A stretch of 64,000 nucleotides of DNA from Caballeronia hypogeia (GTDB lineage: Bacteria; Pseudomonadota; Gammaproteobacteria; Burkholderiales; Burkholderiaceae), in contig NZ_FCOA02000001.1 of the NCBI RefSeq assembly GCF_001544875.2, positions 310,001 to 374,000 of the forward strand, written 5' to 3'. Every line of letters begins with the position of its first letter. Position 1 is the stretch's first letter. The notes below the pieces were generated by a model. That model was not told where the DNA came from, made no database searches, and saw only the letters and a list, made by a program, of their open reading frames with translations. The translations under genes were made by a program, and so were the position numbers. Shown here piece by piece: positions 1-8,378 of this stretch.

Positions 1-2
1 CG

Positions 3-110
3 GAAGACCCGTTCGCCCGGCAGAAGCTCGCCCACTACGACATCATCGAGTTCAAGGCGATGCGGCTTGCGCCCGGACTGAATTTGCCGGAGCCGTCATC
101 GGAAGTCTGA
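3..110 (+). CDS. C-terminal end of an unidentified protein (cut by window start)
   Basis: An open frame enters from the left edge and ends at a TGA at 108-110, giving the last 35 residues of a protein (for example DPFARQKLAHYDIIEF). Codon use matches the neighbours, and a strong hairpin follows within ten bases, as expected at a gene end. I do not recognise the family from this short tail. It is convergent with the SCO1 gene. Confidence 0.6.
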   Translation, partial: EDPFARQKLAHYDIIEFKAMRLAPGLNLPEPSSEV

Positions 111-115
111 AATGA

Positions 116-139
116 AAAGTGGCCCGCGTGGGCCACTTT
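116..139. terminator. Bidirectional hairpin terminator
   Basis: A perfect 10-bp stem (AAAGTGGCCC / GGGCCACTTT) closes a GCGT loop between two convergent genes. On the minus strand the stem is followed by TTTTCATTTC, so it fits best as the terminator of the SURF1-ctaA-ctaB-SCO1 transcript. It could also end the plus-strand gene. Confidence 0.75.
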
Positions 140-144
140 CTCCA

Positions 145-735
145 TCAGTCGATCAGCAGCTTCAGGTCGTGAACCCAAGGCTCCACGCCCTGCCCGTCAC
201 GCGCGAAGAGACGGAGCTTGCCGTCCTTGTCGAAGACGTAACTCGCGGCGGTGTGATCCATCGTGTAATCGTCGGGCGTCTTGCCTTGCGCCTTCGCGTA
301 GTAGACACGAAAGTCCTTCGCGACCTGCGCGAGCTGCGCATCGTTCGCCGGACGTAAGCCGATATACGAAGGATTGAACGCTGCCACATATTGACCGAGC
401 AGATCGGGCGTATCGCGCGCCGGGTCGACGGTGACCATCAGCACCTGCACGTCCTTCGACTTGTCGCCGAGCTGCTGCATGGCTTGCGAGAGTTCGGCGA
501 GCGTCGTCGGGCACACGTCCGGGCAATGCGTATAGCCGAAGAACAGGACGACCGCCTTCCCCTTGAAGTCGGCCAGCGTGCGCGTCTTGCCGTGCGTATC
601 GGGGAGCGAGAAATCGCTGCCGAACTGCTTGTTGCCGGTGATGTCGAGATTCTTGAAATCGGGCGCTTTCTCGCACGCGGAAAGCAGCGCCACGAACATG
701 AGCAGCGCGAAGATACGACGAAAAATGACCGTCAT
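145..735 (-). CDS. SCO1/SenC family copper chaperone
   Basis: SCO proteins deliver copper to, or reduce the thiols of, the CuA site of cytochrome c oxidase subunit II. The 196-residue product starts with a lipoprotein-type signal (hydrophobic stretch ending LLSAC near residue 21), so it is probably anchored on the periplasmic face of the inner membrane. The thioredoxin-like domain has the copper-binding CPDVCP motif, and a conserved histidine appears in TMDHTAASY. It is the last gene of the minus-strand haem A/assembly run and overlaps the ctaB stop by 4 bases (732-735). The location beside the ctaC cluster supports the role. Confidence 0.92.
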   Translation of the reverse strand: MTVIFRRIFALLMFVALLSACEKAPDFKNLDITGNKQFGSDFSLPDTHGKTRTLADFKGKAVVLFFGYTHCPDVCPTTLAELSQAMQQLGDKSKDVQVLMVTVDPARDTPDLLGQYVAAFNPSYIGLRPANDAQLAQVAKDFRVYYAKAQGKTPDDYTMDHTAASYVFDKDGKLRLFARDGQGVEPWVHDLKLLID

Positions 736-1637
736 GCGCCAATCACCGTGCGCACATAGTGATCCACGAGCAGCGCGCCGAACAGCAGCGAAAGATAGAC
801 GATCGAATAACGGAAAGTCCTGCGCGCGAGCTCATCGGAATAATTGCGATACATCTTCCACGCATAACCGATGAATCCTGCGCCGAGCGCGATCGCGCTC
901 GCCAGATACACGACGCCGCTCATGCCCGAGATGTACGGCATCAGCGTGACCGCGAACAGCACCAGCGTGTACAGGAAAATGTTGAGCAGCGTGTACTTTT
1001 CACCGTGCGTGACAGGGAGCATCGGCAGGCCGGCGTTCTCGTAGTCCTTGCGGCGATACAGCGCGAGCGCCCAGAAATGCGGCGGTGTCCACACGAAGAT
1101 GATGAGCACGAGAATCCACGCGTCGCCGGGCACATGCCCCGTGACTGCGGCCCAGCCGAGCGCGGGCGGCATCGCGCCCGAGGCGCCGCCGATCACGATG
1201 TTCTGCGGCGTATAAGGCTTGAGCAGCAGCGTGTAGATGACCGCATAGCCGACGAACGTGGCGATGGTCAGCCACATCGTGAGCGGATTCGTGAACGTGT
1301 AGAGCGTCCACATGCCGATACCGCCGAGCACCGCCGAGAAGGTCAGAATCTGCGTCGTGGTGATCTGGCCGCGCGCGGACGGACGCCACGCGGTGCGGCG
1401 CATTTTCGCATCGACTTTCTGTTCGACGAGACAGTTGATCGCGAACGCAGCGCCGGCGAGCAGCCAGATGCCGACGGCGCCGCCGATGAGTTTGTCCCAC
1501 GGCACCATGCCCGGCGTGGACAGGAACATGCCGATGACGGCGCAGAACACGGCCAGCTGCGTGACGCGCGGTTTGGTCAGCGCGAGATATTGCGATGCGC
1601 GGCTACCGAAGGGGGAATTGAGTGTCGTGCTATCCAT
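732..1637 (-). CDS. ctaB: Protohaem IX farnesyltransferase (haem O synthase)
   Basis: CtaB/CyoE adds a farnesyl group to haem B, giving haem O, the first step of haem A synthesis for aa3 oxidases. The 301-residue product is a polytopic membrane protein of the UbiA prenyltransferase family. The first Asp-rich motif region reads [15 protein letters not shown], and a second loop lies around [15 protein letters not shown]. Length is normal for the family. It lies 9 bases after ctaA and overlaps the SCO1 start, so the genes are co-transcribed and probably translationally coupled. Confidence 0.95.
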   Translation of the reverse strand: MDSTTLNSPFGSRASQYLALTKPRVTQLAVFCAVIGMFLSTPGMVPWDKLIGGAVGIWLLAGAAFAINCLVEQKVDAKMRRTAWRPSARGQITTTQILTFSAVLGGIGMWTLYTFTNPLTMWLTIATFVGYAVIYTLLLKPYTPQNIVIGGASGAMPPALGWAAVTGHVPGDAWILVLIIFVWTPPHFWALALYRRKDYENAGLPMLPVTHGEKYTLLNIFLYTLVLFAVTLMPYISGMSGVVYLASAIALGAGFIGYAWKMYRNYSDELARRTFRYSIVYLSLLFGALLVDHYVRTVIGA

Positions 1638-1646
1638 GATGTGGAG

Positions 1647-2756
1647 TCACGCTGAAACGACGTCGCGCGCGGGAACCGCGGCGCGGCCGGGACGGCTGGA
1701 AGAGATTCGAAAGTTTAGCATAACGAGCAGCAGCAACAGGATGGCGGCCCCGCCGTTGTGCGCCACGGCGACCGGCAACGGCCACTGCAACACGATGTTC
1801 GACATGCCGGTCAGGAACTGAATCACGATCAGCAACAATACGCCATTCGCGGGCTTTCGCAGCGATTCGAATCGTCGCAGCCGGAGCGCAAGCCACAGCA
1901 GGTAAAGCACGACCACGACCGCGAACGTGCGATGGGTCCAGTGAATGGCGACGAGCGCGTCCTGCGAGATCACTTCGCCGTCGCCGGTCATGCCGAGCGC
2001 GCGCCACAGGTGAAAGCCGTGCTCGAAGTTCATCGGCGGAATCCACTGGCCGTTGCACAGCGGAAAGTCCGTGCAGGCCAGTACCGCGTAGTTCGTGCTG
2101 ACCCAGCCGCCGAGCGCGATCTGCACCACCAGCAGCAGCAATCCGAATGCCGCGGCGGGCATCCAGCGCGCGGTGGCGGAATCGAGCGATGGAATCGGCG
2201 TCATGCGCGCTGCGAGCCAGCCGAGCACGCCCAGCAGCGCGAGCCCGAGCAGCAGATGCGTCGTGACGATCACGGGTTGCAGCTTGAGCGTGACCGTCCA
2301 TGCGCCGAACGCGCCTTGCAGGAGAATGAGCGCCAGAATGCCGGTCGGCCACCACGGCGACACATGCAGCGGACGCTTCTTCACACGCGCAGTCCACGCG
2401 ATGATCACCTGCGCGATGATCAGCACGCCGATCGCCATCGCGAAATAGCGATGCAGCATCTCGATCCACGCCTTGACCATGCTGACCGGGCCGGTGGGCA
2501 TCGCGTGATACGCGGCGCTGATCTGCGCATGCGCGATGAACGGCGACGACGTGCCGTAGCAGCCCGGCCAGTCCGGACAGCCGAGGCCCGAATCGGTCAG
2601 TCGCGTGAAACCGCCGAACATGATCAGATCGAGCGTCAGGAACGTGGTGAGCCAGACCAGCTTGCGGAACTTGTTGTCATCGGCCTTGACCCAGACGTAC
2701 GAAAGCGGCAGCAGCGCGATGCATATGCCGATCAGACCGAGTTGCAGTAAAAACAT
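1647..2756 (-). CDS. ctaA: Haem A synthase (COX15/CtaA family)
   Basis: The enzyme oxidises the C8 methyl of haem O to a formyl group, making haem A for cytochrome aa3. The 369-residue product has about eight hydrophobic helices. It carries haem-ligand histidines in the family contexts, for example EMLHRYFAMAIG, TTHLLLGLALLG and AIHWTHRTFAV, and the DSGLGCPDWPGCYG and CTDFPLCNG cysteine pairs near the periplasmic loops. The order ctaA-ctaB-SCO1 with short gaps is the usual betaproteobacterial arrangement. Confidence 0.95.
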   Translation of the reverse strand: MFLLQLGLIGICIALLPLSYVWVKADDNKFRKLVWLTTFLTLDLIMFGGFTRLTDSGLGCPDWPGCYGTSSPFIAHAQISAAYHAMPTGPVSMVKAWIEMLHRYFAMAIGVLIIAQVIIAWTARVKKRPLHVSPWWPTGILALILLQGAFGAWTVTLKLQPVIVTTHLLLGLALLGVLGWLAARMTPIPSLDSATARWMPAAAFGLLLLVVQIALGGWVSTNYAVLACTDFPLCNGQWIPPMNFEHGFHLWRALGMTGDGEVISQDALVAIHWTHRTFAVVVVLYLLWLALRLRRFESLRKPANGVLLLIVIQFLTGMSNIVLQWPLPVAVAHNGGAAILLLLLVMLNFRISSSRPGRAAVPARDVVSA

Positions 2757-2780
2757 GCTCTTCTACCTTCGTCCTGCGTT

Positions 2781-3419
2781 TTAGCCGATGCGCGACCACT
2801 TCAAGAGCTTCGCCAGATCCGCGTTGATCTTCTTCGGATCGGGATTCTTCGGGAAGCGCATCATCAAGTTGCCGTTCGGATCGACGAGAAAGATGTGATC
2901 CGTGAGCTTCGCGCCGTCGTTCACAGGCAGCCACGCCGCGACGTCCTTCGCGCTGGCGATGAGCATGCGTGTGTCCGGCTGCGGATACGCGGTCTTGATG
3001 ACGTCCGAGACCGGCTTGTCATCGGTGCGCAGCCAGACATTGACGACGCGCTCGCGCTCGCCCGATTGCAGCACGCGCACCTGGCGCATGAAATACAGGC
3101 GCGTGGCGCATTGCTCGTCGCACTCGCTGCCGTTCACGGTGATCATCAGCCATTTGCCTTCGAGCGACTTGAACGGCAGGCTCTGGCCTTTCTCGTCGGT
3201 GACCATCAGTTGCGACGGAATCGGCCGTTGCGGCTCGATCAGCGCGCCGTAACTCGACGTTCCGCCCGCTGGCTTGAACACGTAATACATCAGATAGGAC
3301 GCGATCACCGGCGCCGCGCAAACGAGCGCGAGCAGCACGAGCATCCAGCGGCCGCTATGCCAGGAGCCCTTCTTCGTGGTTCGTTGCTGCGCGGTGGCAG
3401 TGGAGCGTTGTGATTGCAT
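2781..3419 (-). CDS. Conserved single-pass membrane protein of the cox assembly cluster
   Basis: This 212-residue protein has a basic N-terminus (residues 1-25), one transmembrane helix at about 26-47 (MLVLLALVCAAPVIASYLMYY) and a periplasmic domain with a weak thioredoxin/SCO-like look (VNGSECDEQCATRL, KITDHIFLVDPNGNLMMRF). It occurs between SURF1 and ctaA in Burkholderia-type clusters and is usually called a cytochrome oxidase-associated transmembrane protein. The CxxxC spacing (CDEQC) resembles the SCO copper motif, which makes a metal or redox role possible, but I infer this from sequence only. Confidence 0.75.
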   Translation of the reverse strand: MQSQRSTATAQQRTTKKGSWHSGRWMLVLLALVCAAPVIASYLMYYVFKPAGGTSSYGALIEPQRPIPSQLMVTDEKGQSLPFKSLEGKWLMITVNGSECDEQCATRLYFMRQVRVLQSGERERVVNVWLRTDDKPVSDVIKTAYPQPDTRMLIASAKDVAAWLPVNDGAKLTDHIFLVDPNGNLMMRFPKNPDPKKINADLAKLLKWSRIG

Positions 3420-3449
3420 CGGTATATACGTATCTGTTCGGTCGGTGCT

Positions 3450-4193
3450 TCAGGCGTGGTGTTCGGCTTCGTCGTCGCTTTCTTCGCGATCGTCGCCTTT
3501 CTTGGCGGCGCGGCGCGCGGCGTACAGGCCGAAGCCGATGGCCGCCGCCGCCATGCCCCACCACTGGAACATGTAGCCGTAGTTTCGTTCGACGCCGAGC
3601 GTCGGCGCGGGCCAGTCGCGCACGAGCTTGTCGCCGGTATCGTTCGTCTGCTGGATCACGAAGGGCTGGAACGCGAGCCCGGTCTCGGCGGCATACGCCT
3701 TTACATCCAGATTCTGACGAATCTCCTTGTGCGCAGCCGATCCGCCCTGCCCCAGCTCGAACGCCTGCGACGCATTCGCGCGCGCGATGCCTGTTACGTC
3801 GACCACGCCCTTCGGCGTCTCGTACGGCTCGATGCCCGTGCGGTCCGCCAGGTTGCGCGGCAGCCAGCCGCGATTCACCAGCACGTAGCCGCCGCCCTCG
3901 AGTTTAAGCGGCATCACGACATAAAAGCCTGGCTGGTCGTTATACGGACGATTGTCCAGATACACGACCCGCTCCGGCATGAACTCGCCGCGCGCCTGTA
4001 CACGATGAAACTCGATGGACTTGAGCGGGATCGGCGCGACGCCGACCTGCTGCGCCGGCGCATTCTCGAACGCGACGATTCGCGCGTTGAGCGCTTCCTT
4101 CTGATGCGCGCGATCGCGTTGCCAGAAGCCCAGGCGCACCGTCACGGCGACGACGATCAGAATCACGAGCGTGGGCCAGAAGCGGATCTTCAT
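3450..4193 (-). CDS. SURF1 family cytochrome oxidase biogenesis protein
   Basis: SURF1 helps insert haem A into subunit I of cytochrome c oxidase. The 247-residue product has the family layout: an N-terminal helix (RFWPTLVILIVVAVTVRLG) followed by GFWQRDRAHQK, a periplasmic domain with VYLDNRPYNDQPGFYV and VLVNRGWLPR, and a C-terminal helix (YMFQWWGMAAAAIGFGLYAARR). ATG at 4193 is preferred over the GTG at 4202 because AAGG lies 8 bases upstream. It heads the SURF1-ctaA-ctaB-SCO1 run and is divergent from the DUF2909 gene. Confidence 0.9.
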   Translation of the reverse strand: MKIRFWPTLVILIVVAVTVRLGFWQRDRAHQKEALNARIVAFENAPAQQVGVAPIPLKSIEFHRVQARGEFMPERVVYLDNRPYNDQPGFYVVMPLKLEGGGYVLVNRGWLPRNLADRTGIEPYETPKGVVDVTGIARANASQAFELGQGGSAAHKEIRQNLDVKAYAAETGLAFQPFVIQQTNDTGDKLVRDWPAPTLGVERNYGYMFQWWGMAAAAIGFGLYAARRAAKKGDDREESDDEAEHHA

Positions 4194-4318
4194 GCTGCAC
4201 ACCTTAGCGCGAGCATGCGAGCCGGTGCTGCACGGCGCAATCCATCGAGTGAGATAATGAGATGGTTCAATTCAATACTGCTCAACGTGGTTTCTGAGCA
4301 AAATCGCTGGCTGGTTTC

Positions 4319-4528
4319 ATGCACATCATCGTTGCTATCGCATTCATCCTCATCATTGGCAGCCTGGGTTCGGCGCTCTACTTCATGATGAACGACCGGG
4401 GCCGGACAAAGCGGATGGTGTGGTCCCTCGCCGCGCGCGTCGGGCTGTCCATTTCCCTCTTCCTCTTCATCCTGTTCGCGCACTGGATGGGCTGGATTCA
4501 ATCTTCGGGCATCCCCATCGGACGTTGA
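4319..4528 (+). CDS. DUF2909 small twin-transmembrane protein
   Basis: The 69-residue product has two hydrophobic helices (about residues 2-24 and 36-60) joined by a basic loop (NDRGRTKRMVW), which is the DUF2909 pattern. These small proteins sit next to cox genes in many betaproteobacteria, and a role in oxidase assembly or stability is suspected but not shown here. It stands alone on the plus strand between the two minus-strand cox runs, sharing a divergent intergenic region with SURF1. Confidence 0.85.
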   Translation: MHIIVAIAFILIIGSLGSALYFMMNDRGRTKRMVWSLAARVGLSISLFLFILFAHWMGWIQSSGIPIGR

Positions 4529-4623
4529 GGACGATAACCCGCGGCGCGGACTGCGCCCTACGAGACGAATTGTCGCGCCACGGCTCTTTCGCACGCGCAT
4601 TCATCCGCCCCCTGGAAACGCAA

Positions 4624-4652
4624 CGCCGCCCCTTGAGACTTCGAGGGCGGCG
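4624..4652. terminator. Hairpin between convergent DUF2909 and ctaE
   Basis: CGCCGCCC at 4624-4631 pairs with GGGCGGCG at 4645-4652 around a 13-base loop. It lies in the 211-base gap between two convergent stops. No T-run follows, so termination activity is inferred from position and stem strength. Confidence 0.45.
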
Positions 4653-4739
4653 TGTTGATCACTGCTTCTATGCTCTCGGACCGGCGTCGCCGCCGGTCTT
4701 GCATCGCGGACGGCTAAACGCGCCCGCTCCGGTATTCGC

Positions 4740-5597
4740 TTACAGCCAGTAGACGACGACGTACAGCCCCAGCCACACGACGTCGACGAAGTGCCAGTAC
4801 CACGCGGCGCCTTCGAACGCGAAGTGGTGATCGGCTGTGAAGTGCCCGCGAATCAGCCGGACCATCACGACGGCGAGCATCGTACCGCCCAGGAACACGT
4901 GGAAACCGTGGAAGCCGGTCAGCAGGAAGAACGTCGAGCCGTACACGCCGGAGGCGAGCGTCAGGTTCAGTTCGTTGTACGCGTGAAAGTACTCGTAGCC
5001 CTGGCAGAACAGGAAGGTGATGCCGAGCAGCACCGTCGCGCCCAGCCAGATGATCGCCTTCTTCCGATGATCTTCACGCAGCGCGTGGTGAGCCACCGTC
5101 AGCGTGGCGCCGGAGGACAGCAGCAGCGCCGTGTTGATGGTCGGCAGCGGCCACGGCACCATCGCGCGGAAATGACCGACCAGCGCGGCGGGACCGTTGT
5201 TCGGCCACACGGCGGTGAAGTCCGGCCAGATCAGCTTGTAGTCGAGGCTGCCGAGCTGATGCATCGCGATCTGGCGGGCATAGAACAGCGCGCCGAAGAA
5301 TGCGCCGAAGAACATCACTTCGGAGAAGATGAACCAGCTCATGCTCCAGCGATACGACACATCGACGCGCTTGCCGTACATGCCGCCTTCGGATTCGGAG
5401 ATCGCGTCGCCGAACCAGTGCCACAGCACGAACAGCACGAACAGCAGGCCGATGAACGTGCCGACAGGCCCGAAGCTATGGCCGTTCACCCAGGACGCCA
5501 GCGAGGCCAGCATGATCAGCAAGCCGGTTGCAGCCATCACCGGATGCCGCGACGGATGCGGCACGAAATAGTACGGGCTCTCGTTTTGACCGCTCAT
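4740..5597 (-). CDS. ctaE: Cytochrome c oxidase subunit III
   Basis: Subunit III is the seven-helix stabilising subunit of the aa3 oxidase in the inner membrane. The 285-residue product shows the conserved PSRHPVMAATG start, WWxF-like WHWFGDAISES, SEVMFFGAFFGALFYAR, HALREDHRKKAI, LTGFHGFHVFLGG and the C-terminal WYWHFVDVVWLGLY signature. It is the last gene of the structural cox operon, with 79 bases separating it from the DUF2970 gene upstream. Confidence 0.96.
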   Translation of the reverse strand: MSGQNESPYYFVPHPSRHPVMAATGLLIMLASLASWVNGHSFGPVGTFIGLLFVLFVLWHWFGDAISESEGGMYGKRVDVSYRWSMSWFIFSEVMFFGAFFGALFYARQIAMHQLGSLDYKLIWPDFTAVWPNNGPAALVGHFRAMVPWPLPTINTALLLSSGATLTVAHHALREDHRKKAIIWLGATVLLGITFLFCQGYEYFHAYNELNLTLASGVYGSTFFLLTGFHGFHVFLGGTMLAVVMVRLIRGHFTADHHFAFEGAAWYWHFVDVVWLGLYVVVYWL

Positions 5598-5676
5598 TAT
5601 TGATTCTCCACTTCGATCCAGTTGCTTGAATTTTCTTTCGACGCCGCGCGCTCAACCGATACGCCCGGCGTTCCGT

Positions 5677-5880
5677 CTATCCCACTACCGCACGCACGAC
5701 CAGCAGCAACACGACGATGAACAGCACCGCGCCGATGACGCCCGCCGCGATCAGATGCAGCGGATTCAGTTGCGCTGCGTCGCTTTCCAGGTCGGCCCGG
5801 CGTCGCACGCCGAAAAACGACCAGAACACCGCCTTCATGAGCTTCAAGAACCCGCCCTTCTTGCGCGGCTCCGTGTTCAT
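5677..5880 (-). CDS. DUF2970 small twin-transmembrane protein
   Basis: Starting at ATG 5880, this encodes 67 residues: a basic, partly hydrophobic N-terminus (KKGGFLKLMKAVFWSFFGVRR) and a C-terminal helix (HLIAAGVIGAVLFIVVLLLV). This matches DUF2970 proteins found between ctaG and ctaE in Burkholderiales. A longer frame to 6048 is open but overlaps ctaG and lacks family similarity. Function is unknown; the place in the operon points to oxidase biogenesis. Confidence 0.85.
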   Translation of the reverse strand: MNTEPRKKGGFLKLMKAVFWSFFGVRRRADLESDAAQLNPLHLIAAGVIGAVLFIVVLLLVVRAVVG

Positions 5881-5885
5881 GGCGA

Positions 5886-6458
5886 TCACGACCCGTTCGC
5901 CGCGCTCTTCGGCGCGTCGAGCTCGAAGAACGTGTAGGACAGCGTGATCGTCTTCACGTCCTTCGGCAGCTTCGGATCCACGACGAAGACCACCGGCATG
6001 CGCTTCGATTCCTTCGGCGCCAGGGTCTGCTGCGTGAAGCAGAAGCATTCGATCTTGTTGAAGTACTCGGTGGCCTGCTTCGGCGCATAGCTCGGGATGG
6101 CCTGCGCCTTCACCGTGCGATTCTGCTCGTTGGTCACGTCGTACATCACCGTCATCACTTCGCCGGGATGGATGTCCATCGAGTTCTGCTCCGGCTTGAA
6201 CTGCAGCGGGCCGCGCGCGTTCGCATCGAATTCGATCGAAATCGTGCGGCTCATGTCCACCTGCGTGTTCTTCGCCTCGCGCGCGCTGACGTCGCGCTGC
6301 ACGAGGTTGTTGATGCCGGTGATCTGGCAGATCGCGCGATACATCGGTACCAGCGCGAAGCCGAAGCCGAACATCAGCGCCGCCACGATGAAGAGCTTCA
6401 CCAGCATCGACCGGTTGAATGACCGGTCGATATGCGAATTTTCCTGCTGAGTGGACAC
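5886..6458 (-). CDS. ctaG: Cytochrome c oxidase assembly protein CtaG/Cox11
   Basis: CtaG/Cox11 inserts copper into the CuB site of subunit I. The 190-residue product has one N-terminal helix (MLVKLFIVAALMFGFGFALVP), then MYRAICQITG and a periplasmic immunoglobulin-like domain with the copper-binding KIECFCF motif (C-F-C). The start is a GTG at 6456-6458 with AGGA 7 bases upstream; no better ATG is available. It lies 9 bases after the 46-residue small gene and 5 bases before DUF2970. Confidence 0.94.
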   Translation of the reverse strand: MSTQQENSHIDRSFNRSMLVKLFIVAALMFGFGFALVPMYRAICQITGINNLVQRDVSAREAKNTQVDMSRTISIEFDANARGPLQFKPEQNSMDIHPGEVMTVMYDVTNEQNRTVKAQAIPSYAPKQATEYFNKIECFCFTQQTLAPKESKRMPVVFVVDPKLPKDVKTITLSYTFFELDAPKSAANGS

Positions 6459-6467
6459 GTTGCTTTC

Positions 6468-6608
6468 CTACCCTCGCGACAACAGGTATTGCCGGACGAC
6501 GATACCCAGAAAGAAGACGGCGGCAATCAACATCATGATGATTCCGAGCCGCTTGTTGCCCGCGCGGATTTCTTCGGGCGTGCGTCTTTTTTGTGGATTC
6601 GGGGCCAT
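6468..6608 (-). CDS. Cytochrome oxidase small assembly protein (46 residues)
   Basis: A short frame runs from ATG at 6606-6608 to TAG at 6468-6470. The product begins MAPNPQKRRTPEEIRAGNKR and continues into one transmembrane helix (LGIIMMLIAAVFFLGIVV) with a basic tail RQYLLSRG. It fills the gap between ctaD and ctaG almost exactly, with an inside-positive single-pass layout. Similar tiny proteins are annotated at this operon position in other Burkholderiales. Its exact role is not established. Confidence 0.85.
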   Translation of the reverse strand: MAPNPQKRRTPEEIRAGNKRLGIIMMLIAAVFFLGIVVRQYLLSRG

Positions 6609-6672
6609 GCGTTCTCTTGCTTGCGGTCTGCGAGGCTTCCCTGAGGAAGGCCTCGCAGGCCTTCGATGCTAT

Positions 6673-8283
6673 TTATTCAACCGTCGGCGGATGCTCGAAC
6701 GTATGGAACGGCGCCGGGCTCGGCACGGTCCATTCGAGGCCTTCCGCGCCATCCCACGGCTTGTCGCCGGCTTTTTCCAGCTCGCCGCCGCCGCGATACG
6801 CCGGTAGCGCGACCGCGAACAGGAAGTACACCTGCGAGAGGCCGAAGCCGAACGCGCCAATGGTCGCGATCTGGTTGAAGTCGGTGAACTGCGCCGGGTA
6901 GTCCGCATAGCGGCGCGGCATGCCCGCGAGACCCAGGAAGTGCATCGGGAAGAACGTGACGTTGAAGGTGATCATCGACGCCCAGAAGTGGATCTTCCCG
7001 CGCATTTCGTTGTACATCCAGCCGGTCCACTTGGGCGACCAGTAGTACCAGCCCGAGAACAGCGCGAACAGCGAGCCCGCCACCAGCACGTAGTGGAAGT
7101 GCGCCACCACGTAATAGGTACCGTGCATCTGGATGTCGAGCGGCGCCATCGACAGGATCAGACCCGTGAAGCCGCCCATCGTGAACACGAACAGGAAGCC
7201 GATCGCGAACAGCATCGGGGTTTCGAACGACAGCGCGCCGCGCCACATCGTGGCGACCCAGTTGAACACTTTCACGCCCGTCGGCACCGCGATCAGCATC
7301 GTCGCGTACATGAAGAACAGCTGGCCCGTCACCGGCATGCCGGTCGCGAACATGTGGTGCGCCCACACCATGAACGACAGGATCGCGATCGACGCGGTTG
7401 CGTACACCATCGAGCTATAGCCGAACAGCGGCTTGCGCGAGAACGCCGGGATCACCTGCGACACGATCCCGAACGCCGGCAAGATCATGATGTACACCTC
7501 GGGGTGGCCGAAGAACCAGAAGATGTGCTGGTACATGACCGGGTCGCCGCCGCCCGCCGCATTGAAGAACGACGTGCCGAAGTGACGGTCGAACAGCACC
7601 ATGGTGATCGCGCCCGCCAGAACCGGCATCACGGCGATCAGCAGGTACGCGGTGATGAGCCAGGTCCACGCGAACATCGGCATCTTCATGAGCGTCATGC
7701 CCGGCGCGCGCATGTTCAGGATGGTCACGACGATGTTGATGCCGCCCATGATCGACGACGCACCCATGATGTGGACCGCGAAAATCGCGAAGTCCATGCC
7801 CGGGCCCATCTGCGTGGAAAGCGGTGCGTACAGCGTCCAGCCCGCGGCCGTTGCGCCACCCGGCACGAAGAACGAGCCGACCAGCAGAACCGCAGCGGCC
7901 GGCAGCAGCCAGAAGCTGAAGTTGTTCATGCGCGCGAACGCCATGTCCGATGCGCCGATCTGCAGCGGCACCATCCAGTTCGCGAAACCAACGAACGCCG
8001 GCATGATCGCGCCGAACACCATGATCAGGCCGTGCATGGTGGTCAGCTGATTGAAGAACTCGGGGCGCATGATCTGCAGGCCCGGCTCGAACAGCTCGGC
8101 ACGGATGCCGAGCGCCATCACGCCTCCGGAGAGGAACATGATGAAGGAGAACAGCAGGTACAGCGTACCGATGTCCTTGTGGTTGGTGGCGAGCAGCCAC
8201 CGGCGCCAGCCATGCGGCACCTCGTGCGCATGGTCGTGCGCGTGGTCGTGACCTGCGCCTACATCGTGTCCGATGCTAGACAT
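6673..8283 (-). CDS. ctaD: Cytochrome c oxidase subunit I
   Basis: This is the catalytic subunit holding haem a and the haem a3-CuB centre. The 536-residue product has a His-rich N-terminus (GHDHAHDHAHE), about 12 helices, and the signature WFFGHPEVYIMILP with the CuB histidine/tyrosine pair, HHMFATG for the other CuB histidines, and GTYYVVAHFHYVL for the haem ligands. ATG at 8283 is chosen over 8292 because AGGAG lies 9 bases upstream of it and directly abuts the 8292 codon. It is the second gene of the structural operon, 95 bases after ctaC. Confidence 0.96.
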   Translation of the reverse strand: MSSIGHDVGAGHDHAHDHAHEVPHGWRRWLLATNHKDIGTLYLLFSFIMFLSGGVMALGIRAELFEPGLQIMRPEFFNQLTTMHGLIMVFGAIMPAFVGFANWMVPLQIGASDMAFARMNNFSFWLLPAAAVLLVGSFFVPGGATAAGWTLYAPLSTQMGPGMDFAIFAVHIMGASSIMGGINIVVTILNMRAPGMTLMKMPMFAWTWLITAYLLIAVMPVLAGAITMVLFDRHFGTSFFNAAGGGDPVMYQHIFWFFGHPEVYIMILPAFGIVSQVIPAFSRKPLFGYSSMVYATASIAILSFMVWAHHMFATGMPVTGQLFFMYATMLIAVPTGVKVFNWVATMWRGALSFETPMLFAIGFLFVFTMGGFTGLILSMAPLDIQMHGTYYVVAHFHYVLVAGSLFALFSGWYYWSPKWTGWMYNEMRGKIHFWASMITFNVTFFPMHFLGLAGMPRRYADYPAQFTDFNQIATIGAFGFGLSQVYFLFAVALPAYRGGGELEKAGDKPWDGAEGLEWTVPSPAPFHTFEHPPTVE

Positions 8284-8378
8284 GACAATCATCTCCTAAA
8301 GCGAATACTCGGGGCACTTGGCAATGACGCGTGGTTTTCCGTTGCGTTTGGCGCGAAGGAAAACACACGCTCGGCACG

